Of a stretch of 64,000 nucleotides of DNA, positions 1 through 7,235 are shown piece by piece. Location of the stretch: assembly GCA_046330315.1 (NCBI GenBank), contig JAXLSZ010000006.1, positions 310,001 through 374,000 of the forward strand, read 5' to 3'. Each line of letters starts with the position of its first letter. The first letter of the stretch is position 1. Source of the DNA: JAXLSZ01 sp046330315 (GTDB taxonomy: Bacteria > Actinomycetota > Thermoleophilia > Solirubrobacterales > 70-9). Under the pieces are notes generated by a model. The model searched no databases and was not told where the DNA came from. It saw only the letters and a program-made list of their open reading frames with translations. Both the position numbers and the translations under genes were made by a program.

Positions 1-194
1 CGGGGGCCGACCGCGTACTGAACGTCGGCCGGCACGTCGCGCTGCTCCTCCTCCAGGCGGCGCGGCGGGACCGGCTCGAAGGCGCTGACCACGTCCAGGC
101 TTGCCCCGCTCATCTTGGCGAGCTGGGCGGCCTGCCGGACGGCCTCCGTGGCCGTATCCGAGCCATCGGTTCCAACGACGATGCGGCTGAACAA
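1..194 (-). CDS. Universal stress protein, N-terminal part (runs off window)
   Basis: The minus strand reads LFSRIVVGTDGSDTATEA, the beta1-loop-alpha1 start of the UspA fold, followed by QAAQLAKMSGASLDVVSAFE. This is the usual opening of a UspA-domain protein, a small cytoplasmic ATP-binding stress protein. The TTG start at 194 is chosen because a GGAGAGGAG ribosome site lies just upstream and the conserved strand begins four residues in. Only about 64 codons are inside the window; the ATP-binding glycine motif would lie beyond base 1. It is divergent from the genes to its right. Family is clear; the exact role is unknown. Confidence 0.8.
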   Translation of the reverse strand, partial: MFSRIVVGTDGSDTATEAVRQAAQLAKMSGASLDVVSAFEPVPPRRLEEEQRDVPADVQYAVGP

Positions 195-330
195 CCCGGC
201 TCCTCTCCTCGGGTGGCGGCGGCGGCGCCATACTAACGCGGCACCCGGGCAGCGTCCCGGAACGCTTCGGCAAGCCCGTGCGGCGGGTGGGCCCGTGGCC
301 TTAAGCGTGTGGCGGGTGAGCCGGTGCCCT

Positions 331-456
331 TCAGCGCGGGAAGCGGTGCCCGCTCCAGCCCTTGAAGCCCGCCCCGAGGATCTGATCGGGGGTGTTGGCA
401 AGGCGCACGGCACCGATCACGATCGAGGCCAGCAGGCAGACCACGAGGACCGCCAT
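331..456 (-). CDS. Small single-pass membrane protein (41 aa)
   Basis: This is a 41-residue reading frame starting MAVLVVCLLASIVIGAV, an almost uninterrupted hydrophobic segment long enough for one transmembrane helix. A short polar and basic tail follows, ending GWSGHRFPR. The ATG at 456 is preceded at good spacing by GGAAGGTG. It sits alone between a universal stress protein and the divergent MBL-fold hydrolase. No family is recognised. The hydrophobicity and ribosome site argue it is real, but at this length chance cannot be excluded. Confidence 0.5.
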   Translation of the reverse strand: MAVLVVCLLASIVIGAVRLANTPDQILGAGFKGWSGHRFPR

Positions 457-558
457 CGTCACCTTCCATACGGTGGGCACCGGGGAAAGCCTAGAGGGGA
501 GCCCCGCCGCCCCCGCGCCGAAATACAATCCCGCGGCCAGCACCCGGAGAGGAGTCGA

Positions 559-1311
559 ATGCCGTCGCAGAAGCTGGGCAGGGGGCCGATGAGCCCGATA
601 CTCGAGAAGGTTGCCGACCAGGTCTGGATGCTGCGCGGCGACATCCGCCACGGCATGAACATCTACTTCCTCGAGGAGAGCGGCGGCTTCGTGCAGTTCG
701 ACGCCGGCACCCGCGGCATGCTCGAGGCCGCCCGCGCGGCGGCCGGCCGCCTCGGCCCGGTGAAGCGGATCGTCCTCGGCCACGCCCACTCCGACCATCG
801 GGGCACCGCCCCCGCCCTGGGCCTTCCGGTCTTATGCCACCCCGACGAGGTGGCCGAGGCGGAGAGCCCTGACCCCATTCCCCCCTACTTCGACTTCTCG
901 ATGTTCGAGGTGGCGCCGGTCCGCTGGCTCTATCCGACGATGCTGAGGCGCTGGGACGGCGGGGGCGTGAGGATCGACGGCACGGTCTCCGAGGGCGACG
1001 AGGTGGCCGGCTTCAGGGTGCTCGACTTCCCCGGGCACGCCCCGGGGCTGATCGGACTCTGGCGGGAGTCCGACCGGCTGGCGATCGTCAGCGACGTCGT
1101 CTACTTCGTGGACTCGGCGCGGCTCCGGCCGCTCCCCTACGGAGAGGCGAGCGTCCCCCACCCCGGCTTCGCCTGGGACCACCAGCGAGCCAAGGAGTCC
1201 GTGCGAAAGCTCGCCGCCCTCGACCCGGCGACGGTCTGCGCAGGGCACGCCGAGCCGCTGCGCGCCGACAGCCTGCGGGCGACGCTCGAGGCCGCCGCCG
1301 AGAGGTACTGA
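559..1311 (+). CDS. MBL-fold metallo-hydrolase (250 aa)
   Basis: This is a metallo-beta-lactamase superfamily hydrolase. The HxHxDH metal motif is at about residues 75-80 (HAHSDH), followed by a later metal histidine in FPGHAPG, a metal aspartate in IVSDVVYF and a final histidine in CAGHAEPL. The set looks complete for a two-metal site. Substrate is not predictable; relatives include glyoxalase II-like and lactonase-like enzymes. The ATG at 559 has GAGAGGAG upstream; an in-frame ATG at 589 is an alternative start that still keeps the whole domain. There is no signal peptide, so it is likely cytoplasmic. Its last codons (AAERY and stop) are repeated downstream, see the repeat at 1291. Confidence 0.85.
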   Translation: MPSQKLGRGPMSPILEKVADQVWMLRGDIRHGMNIYFLEESGGFVQFDAGTRGMLEAARAAAGRLGPVKRIVLGHAHSDHRGTAPALGLPVLCHPDEVAEAESPDPIPPYFDFSMFEVAPVRWLYPTMLRRWDGGGVRIDGTVSEGDEVAGFRVLDFPGHAPGLIGLWRESDRLAIVSDVVYFVDSARLRPLPYGEASVPHPGFAWDHQRAKESVRKLAALDPATVCAGHAEPLRADSLRATLEAAAERY

Positions 1312-1430
1312 CTGCGGCCGAGTCCGCCGCCGAGAGGTACTGACTGGGGGCCGCCGCCGAGAGGTACTGACTGCAGCCGAGGCCGCCGCCGAGAGGTACT
1401 GACTGGGGGCCGCCGCCGAGAGGTGCTGGC
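1291..1430 (+). repeat. Tandem duplication of the MBL hydrolase 3' end, about 5 copies
   Basis: The last 22 bases of the hydrolase gene, GCCGCCGCCGAGAGGTACTG plus the rest of its stop, recur at about 1324, 1350, 1382 and 1410. Alternating linkers (CTGCGGCCGAGT or CTGGGGG) give a spacing of roughly 26-32 bases. The last copy is degraded (GAGGTGCTGG). The copies after the first are untranslated and each would end in the same TACTGA. Its origin is most simply slipped-strand expansion of the gene end. Confidence 0.85.
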
Positions 1431-1442
1431 CGAGGCCGCGCC

Positions 1443-2735
1443 TCAGCCCTTGAACCGGGTCGCTATGAAGCCTACGGTCGACCCTCCGAAGTTGAACTTC
1501 GAGCCGACCAGGATCGCGCCCCCCGGCTGGAATCCCACCGAGACCAGCGAGAAAGCGGTTGCTCCGAGATTGAAAATGCGGAAACCGTGCCGGGCGAACC
1601 CGCGATCGACCTTGCCGTTGGGGAGCAGCCGGGCGATCAGGGTGGCGCCCGGAAGCCCGGGGATGTCACCCGCGAGCCCTGCGACGACGATGCGCCCGCT
1701 GCGCTGGACGGCAAGGTCGGTGAGGAAGTAGAAGGGGAGGCCGAAGGGCGGCCTGACGATGCCGTCCCCGCCGAAACTGCGGTCGCGCTTGCCGGCAGGG
1801 GTGAGGCGAACCACGGCTCCCCGGCCGGTGCCGCTGGTGCCGGTGACCAGGACGCGGTTCCTCCGGTCCACGGCGAGCGCGAAGGCCAGTGAGTTCGTGC
1901 CGATCCGGATCCGCGCCACGCCGCCCTTGCCGAAGCCCTGGTCCGGGCTCCCGTTCGGCCGGAACCGGGCGACCACGATCTCCGTGTCGTTGGAGGCGTT
2001 GAACGTGTCACCTCCCACCACGACGATCTTGCCGTCCTTCTGTACGGCGACGTCGAAGGCGCGGGCGGAGCTGCCGACCCCCCGGGTGGCCACTCCACCG
2101 GCCCCGAAGCTCCCGTCCGGCTGGCCGCCGGGTCGGTAGCGGACCAACGCGAGGCTCTGCCTGCCCGCGACCTCCCCCGAGCCGGCCACGACCACCTTCC
2201 CGCCTCCGGCCAAGACCGCAGCCTCGGCGCCGGCGCTGCCGCCGATTGGCGTCGTCTGCTTGCCGTCGCCGCTGAAACCGGGATCGAGGTCGCCGGCCGG
2301 GTTGAGCTTGGCGACGCAGATCACGTCGGTCGCCATCCCGCACTCGCCGGCCAGGAAGACGGCCCCGCCCCCGCTGACCGCGACGTCGTTGATGTCGTCG
2401 CCGCCGAGGATGTCCCCGGTGGCGACGTGGCCCACGGGGTCGCCGAATCCGTGGTCCAACTTGCCATTGCGAAGCAGGCGGCCGACCGCGTAATCGCCGA
2501 ATCCCCCGGCATCCGTCGTGCCGGCGAACACCGCCTTGCCCCCGCTGGTCACCGCCATCGAGCCGAACTCGTCGATGCCGTTGGGGAACTGGGAGTCGTA
2601 GATGAAGCCGATCCCGAAACCGCCCCCTCCGTAGGAAAGGTCCTTCTGCCCGGGCCTTGCGGGCGCGACGGCAACCGCCACCGCCAGGACGGCGACCGCC
2701 ACCCCCAAGGCGATCGGAACGGAGCGCAAGCGCAC
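1443..2735 (-). CDS. Exported delta-60-repeat beta-propeller-like protein (430 aa)
   Basis: The N terminus MRLRSVPIALGVAVAVLAVA is a typical Sec signal peptide with cleavage expected near the APA at residues 24-26. The rest is built from repeats of about 50-60 residues carrying the pattern D-x-x-F-G-x-G-G-V (for example DQGFGKGGVARI and DRSFGGDGIV) alternating with GGKVVVAG or RIVVAG strands. This is the delta-60 repeat pattern known from secreted bacterial proteins thought to fold as beta-propellers. About six repeats are visible. No catalytic residues are evident, so an extracellular binding or structural role is likely but unproven. It stands alone between the repeat at its 3' end and the cyclase giant, on the same strand as the latter. 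Confidence 0.8.
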   Translation of the reverse strand: MRLRSVPIALGVAVAVLAVAVAVAPARPGQKDLSYGGGGFGIGFIYDSQFPNGIDEFGSMAVTSGGKAVFAGTTDAGGFGDYAVGRLLRNGKLDHGFGDPVGHVATGDILGGDDINDVAVSGGGAVFLAGECGMATDVICVAKLNPAGDLDPGFSGDGKQTTPIGGSAGAEAAVLAGGGKVVVAGSGEVAGRQSLALVRYRPGGQPDGSFGAGGVATRGVGSSARAFDVAVQKDGKIVVVGGDTFNASNDTEIVVARFRPNGSPDQGFGKGGVARIRIGTNSLAFALAVDRRNRVLVTGTSGTGRGAVVRLTPAGKRDRSFGGDGIVRPPFGLPFYFLTDLAVQRSGRIVVAGLAGDIPGLPGATLIARLLPNGKVDRGFARHGFRIFNLGATAFSLVSVGFQPGGAILVGSKFNFGGSTVGFIATRFKG

Positions 2736-2779
2736 GGCCCGAGTCTAGTCCCCGCCGGTGGCGTCGGTCAACCCGAGGG

Positions 2780-5700
2780 TCAGCGAGCCACTCCCGCGGG
2801 CTGCTTCCACTCCGCCGCGTAGACGGTGTGGGTGCCGGCCAGCCCCTTCAGCTCGAGCCGCCGGGCCTCGGCGAAGCCGGCTCCCTCCTCGTCCTCGCAG
2901 AGGTCGTGGAGCGCCTCGGAGACGAGGATCTCCCCGCCCCGAGCCTGCGCGGCGATCCGCGCCGCGAGGATCACGTTGCGGCCGAAGAAGTCGCCCTCCG
3001 AGGCGATCGCCTCCCCCGTGTGGAGGCCGATCCGTACCCTGATCCGCTCGTCGGGGCGCTCGCCGGCGCGGGCCTCGAAGGCCCGCTGCACCTCCACCGC
3101 GCAGCGCAGCGCGCCGGCCGGGCTGGGGAAGACGAGCATGAACCCGTCGCCCTGGTTCTTGACCTCATAGCCGCCGTGGGCGGCGAGCCGCTCGCGGAAG
3201 ACCTCGTTGTGGTCGCGAAGCACGGCCAGCCAGCGCTCGTCGCCGAGGCGCTCGGTCATCGCGGTCGAGCTCTCGATGTCGCTGAAGAGGATGGTCACGC
3301 TGCCGTCGGGGGCGGCGTAGGAGCGCACGTCCGGGCGCTCCTGCTCGACCGCGCCGATCACGTCGTCGATCGTGCTCTCGGCGTCGATCCCGGCGATCCC
3401 GTGGGCCTCGAGCTTGAGCGCCAGGGCGCGCTCCGAGGTGCCCGGCATGCGCAGCCGCTGCGCCGCATCGAGCGAGCGGTCGATCAGCTCCGCCGCCCGC
3501 CCGGGGTCGCCGGGCTCACCGCGGGCCATCAGCGCCCGGGCCAGGTCTATCGAGGCCTCCGCGGTGAAGGGGCGGTCGCCCATCCGGCGCGACAGCGCGA
3601 TCGAGTCCTCGTAATCGCGGATCGCGATCGCAAGCTCCCCGGCGGCCTCCGCCCCGAGGCCCAGGTAGCGGGCCACCGGCCCGCGCGACGCGGCCGAGCG
3701 GCCGGCCACCACCACCAGCCCCCGGTAGGGGGCCAGCACCGAGCGCAGGTGCGCCGCGGCGCCCCTCTCGCCAAGCCGGAACGCCGCCTCGCAGAGCAGG
3801 CTCTGGGAGATCGGCCACTGGGCGTCGCGGGGGATGCCGGCGAACTCGTCGGCGGCCAGCTCCTCGAACAGCTCGAGGGCCTCGTCGCGACGACCGAGGT
3901 CGGCCAGCACCGAGGCATGGGCGACGCCCCAGGCCCGCACCGCGGGGAAGCGAGCGACCATCGCGGCAACCGCGTCGGCGATCTCGGCCAGCCTGCCCTG
4001 CTGGCGGTAGATGGTCAGGGCCTGGACCACGAAGAACTGCTCGGCAAGCGGCTCCCCGGCGAGCCTCCCGCCGGAGCGCGCCTCCTGCGCCAGCTCCTCG
4101 GCCTCCTCGAAGCGCCCGTCGATCATCGCCCGCATGCCGCGCAGCAGCGGGACGTGCCAGAGGTAGGAGGGCTGGCGCAGCTCGGAGGCGAGGCGCGCGT
4201 AGGCGTCGAGGTCGCGGTCCACCGCCGGGATGTCGCCGAGGGCGAGGTGGTTGCTGAGTCGGAGCACGTGCGAGCGCAGCTCCAGCTCGCGGTCTCCCAG
4301 CTTCCGGGCCAGGGCGATCACCTCCGCGTTGGACTCGAGGCCGCGGCGGGCCGCCTCCGGCGTGACGTCGATGAAGTTCGCCCGGCTGAGGGTGTGGGCG
4401 AGGGTGCCGTCGTCGCCGAGCCTGCGGGCCATCTCGACCGACTCGCGGTGCAGGTCGGCCGCGCGCCCCTGCGGGTCGCGCCAGTAGTGGGCGGCCCCCA
4501 GCCAGGAGAGCAGGATCGCCCGCGGCGGGCTGTCCTGCCCGCCGACCGCCTCCAGCGCCCGCTCGAGCAGCTCGACGAGGCCCTCGTCGAAGCGGCCCAC
4601 CTCAGCCGTGAAGGCGACGCCCACCGCCGCCCTGGTCAGCAGCTCGGGGTCGCCCAGGACCTCGGCGGTCCTGGCGGCCCGCTCCAGCGTCTCGCGCGCC
4701 CGCACCTGGTCCCCGCCGCGCATCCGGGCCTCTCCGAGGTCGAGCAGCAGCAGGCACCGCTCGCGATCGCTGACCGGAGCGAGGTCGGCGGCCTCCAGCG
4801 CCCGGGCGAAGTGCTCGGCGGCCTCCTCGTAGCCGAGCTGTCCCAGCGCCCGGTGCCCGGCCCGGCGCCCGTAGTCGACCGCCTTGGCCGGTTCCCCGGC
4901 CGCAGCGGCCTCGTTGAAGTGGTAGGCCAGCTCGGCGAGGCGGCGGTCGGTGCGGCCCGGCTCGGCCGCGTAGATCCGCTCCAGCGCCGCCGCGATCCGG
5001 CTGTGGAGGATCGGCCGCCCGGTCGGGGTCAGCTCCTCGTAGAGGGTCTCCCGGACCAGGGCGTGCGCGAAGCGGTACCGTCCCTCCGCCCCGGCCTCGA
5101 CCAGGAACTGGGCCCCGGCAGCCCGGCGCAGCCCCTCCCGCAGGCCGGCCTGGGAGGAGCCGGTGACGGCGGCCAGCGTCTCGAGGTCGAAGTCGCGCCC
5201 GATCGCCGCGGCGGTGCGCAGCAGCTCGTTGTCCCCGGTGCTGAGCCCGTCGAGGCGGCGGCCGACCACGTCCCGGACCCCCTGCGGGATCAAGGCCCGC
5301 CCCGAGGAGGGCGCGTCGAGCTCCCCCTCGCCCGCCAGCAGCCTGACCACCTCGCCGACGAAGAACGGGTTGCCCTCGGTCTGCCGGTGGATCTCGGCGA
5401 CCAGCCTGGGCGGGGCCTCTATCCCGGTGGTCCTCTCGATGTAGCTGGCGATCTCCACCTCGCCAAGCCCGTGGAGGTCCACCCGCCGCGACCGCTCCAG
5501 CGAGGAGAGCTCGGCGAGCACCCTGGAGAGGGGGTGGCGGCGGCCCAGCTCGACGTCGCGGTAGGTGCCCAGCAGCAGCAGCGGCGCCGTGGAGAGGCCG
5601 CGGGCGAGGAACTCCAGCAGCCGCAGACTCGGCTCGTCGGCCCAGTGGAGGTCGTCGAGCGCGATCGCCAGCGGCCGCGAGGTGGCCGCGTTCCCCAGGA

Positions 5701-7183
5701 AGGCCGAGATCGCGTCGAAGAGGCGGAAGCGCGACTGCTCGTCCTCGGGTCCGCCCTGCTCGCCCGAGGTGCCGAACCGCTCGGCGAGCTCGGGGACGAT
5801 GCGGCCGATCTCGCGGCCGCCGGCGCCCATCTCCCAGGCCAGGGCCACGGGGTCGGCCTCGCGCGCGTAGGAGCGGATCGCCTGCACCCAGGGCCAGTAG
5901 GGCGGGGCCCCCTCGCCCTCGAGGCAGCGGCCCCAGTGCACGTTGGCGCCCCGCAGGCGCGCGTAGGTGGCGAGCTCCTCGGCGGTCCGGGTCTTGCCGA
6001 TGCCCGGCTCGCCGGAGAGCAGGACGAGCCGGCCGCGGCCGCCCAGCGCCTCGTCGGCCGCCGCCCGCAGCTCGGCGAGCTCGGGCTCGCGCCCCACGAA
6101 CACTCCTCCCGCCAGGCCCTCCAGCGGATTGCCGGGATCGACCTGCCCCGCGGGGGGCCCGGGAGCGTCGCGGACCTCCTCGAGCCGGGCGCGGACCTCG
6201 GCAGCCGAGGCCGGGCGCTCCTGCGGTGTCTTGGAGAGGAGCTCGAGGATCAGCGCATCGAGCGCGGCCGGGACCGAGTCCTCGTGCCGGGACGGAGGGA
6301 CAGCCTGGGCGTTGAGGTGCTGACCGATCACCGAGACCGCGCTCTCGCCCTCGAAGGGCGGGCGACCGGCGACCATCTCGTAGAGCATCGCCCCCAGCGA
6401 GTAGAGGTCCGAGCCGGCGCTGGTGGGGCGGCCGAGGGCCTGCTCGGGCGGCAGGTAGGCGACGGTCCCGACCAGTCCCGTGCGCCCGGGGCCGGTCGCC
6501 GCCAGCCCGAAGTCGCCGAGGCAGGCGCGGCCGTCGCCGTCGAGCCAGACGTTGGCGGGCTTGAGGTCGCGGTGGACGATCCCGCATCCGTGGGCGTGCT
6601 CGAGGGCGCGGCAGACGTCGATGGCGATCTCGACCGCCCGCTCCACCGGAATCCTTCCCCCCTGCTGGGCGGCGAGCTGCTTGACGTCGCCGCCCCTCAT
6701 GTAGGGGCTGACGATGTAGGGGCGCCGGCCCTCCTCCCCGGTCTCGATCACCGGGACCACGTGGGAGTGCTCGCCGAGGCGCTCCATCGCCTGCATCTCG
6801 CGCCGCACCCTGGCCATCGCGGCCTCGCCGAGTCCCTCCACCTCGAACAGCGCCACGGCGACCTCGGCACCCCCCTCGCTGCCGTCGCGCGCCAGGTAGA
6901 CCTCCTTGCCGGCCCCCCGGCCGAGGAAGCCGATCACCTCGAGATGGCCGGCCAGGCGCTCGGGCGCCCCCTCCGGAGGCGGCGGGACGCGGGGGCCAGC
7001 GGCGGCGGGTTCGGAGGGCTGTGGCGCGCCCGTCTCGGAGGCGGGGGGCTGTGGCGCGCCCGCCGCGGGCTCGGGGGGCTGCGGCCCGCCCGCCGCGGGG
7101 GCGGGGCGGGCCAACCTCGTGCCGCAGGAGTCGCAGAAGTGCGCTCCCTCGCGGTTCAGGTTGCCACAGGAGGGACAGCGCAT
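2780..7183 (-). CDS. Zinc ribbon-Ser/Thr kinase-AAA ATPase-TPR-class III nucleotide cyclase (1467 aa)
   Basis: This is a giant signalling protein. Domains in order: zinc ribbon (C3, C6, C17, C20); Pro/Ala-rich linker (about 25-75); protein kinase (about 80-335) with HRDLKPAN at 204-211 and DFG at 224-226; AAA/predictive-ATPase domain with Walker A GEPGIGKT at 391-398 and Walker B IALDDLHWAD; a long helical TPR-like region; and a C-terminal class III cyclase with FSDIESST, KNQGDGF and NVILAARI, so both metal aspartates are present. The kinase lacks the usual beta3 lysine (VAVALFEVE) but has a lysine in the glycine loop, GRGAGKEVY. The ATG at 7183 is preferred because the zinc ribbon begins there; an in-frame ATG at 7222 is less likely. 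Family membership is certain; ligand and output are unknown. Confidence 0.93.
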   Translation of the reverse strand: MRCPSCGNLNREGAHFCDSCGTRLARPAPAAGGPQPPEPAAGAPQPPASETGAPQPSEPAAAGPRVPPPPEGAPERLAGHLEVIGFLGRGAGKEVYLARDGSEGGAEVAVALFEVEGLGEAAMARVRREMQAMERLGEHSHVVPVIETGEEGRRPYIVSPYMRGGDVKQLAAQQGGRIPVERAVEIAIDVCRALEHAHGCGIVHRDLKPANVWLDGDGRACLGDFGLAATGPGRTGLVGTVAYLPPEQALGRPTSAGSDLYSLGAMLYEMVAGRPPFEGESAVSVIGQHLNAQAVPPSRHEDSVPAALDALILELLSKTPQERPASAAEVRARLEEVRDAPGPPAGQVDPGNPLEGLAGGVFVGREPELAELRAAADEALGGRGRLVLLSGEPGIGKTRTAEELATYARLRGANVHWGRCLEGEGAPPYWPWVQAIRSYAREADPVALAWEMGAGGREIGRIVPELAERFGTSGEQGGPEDEQSRFRLFDAISAFLGNAATSRPLAIALDDLHWADEPSLRLLEFLARGLSTAPLLLLGTYRDVELGRRHPLSRVLAELSSLERSRRVDLHGLGEVEIASYIERTTGIEAPPRLVAEIHRQTEGNPFFVGEVVRLLAGEGELDAPSSGRALIPQGVRDVVGRRLDGLSTGDNELLRTAAAIGRDFDLETLAAVTGSSQAGLREGLRRAAGAQFLVEAGAEGRYRFAHALVRETLYEELTPTGRPILHSRIAAALERIYAAEPGRTDRRLAELAYHFNEAAAAGEPAKAVDYGRRAGHRALGQLGYEEAAEHFARALEAADLAPVSDRERCLLLLDLGEARMRGGDQVRARETLERAARTAEVLGDPELLTRAAVGVAFTAEVGRFDEGLVELLERALEAVGGQDSPPRAILLSWLGAAHYWRDPQGRAADLHRESVEMARRLGDDGTLAHTLSRANFIDVTPEAARRGLESNAEVIALARKLGDRELELRSHVLRLSNHLALGDIPAVDRDLDAYARLASELRQPSYLWHVPLLRGMRAMIDGRFEEAEELAQEARSGGRLAGEPLAEQFFVVQALTIYRQQGRLAEIADAVAAMVARFPAVRAWGVAHASVLADLGRRDEALELFEELAADEFAGIPRDAQWPISQSLLCEAAFRLGERGAAAHLRSVLAPYRGLVVVAGRSAASRGPVARYLGLGAEAAGELAIAIRDYEDSIALSRRMGDRPFTAEASIDLARALMARGEPGDPGRAAELIDRSLDAAQRLRMPGTSERALALKLEAHGIAGIDAESTIDDVIGAVEQERPDVRSYAAPDGSVTILFSDIESSTAMTERLGDERWLAVLRDHNEVFRERLAAHGGYEVKNQGDGFMLVFPSPAGALRCAVEVQRAFEARAGERPDERIRVRIGLHTGEAIASEGDFFGRNVILAARIAAQARGGEILVSEALHDLCEDEEGAGFAEARRLELKGLAGTHTVYAAEWKQPAGVAR

Positions 7184-7235
7184 GCCGACCATTCTGACGG
7201 CCCTCCGCCCTCCCGCTGGCATAGTTTGCGCGCTG

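Noticed and set aside
233..469. 78-residue minus frame upstream of the MBL hydrolase
   Set aside because: Overlaps the better-supported 41-residue membrane frame, and shows no conserved pattern.
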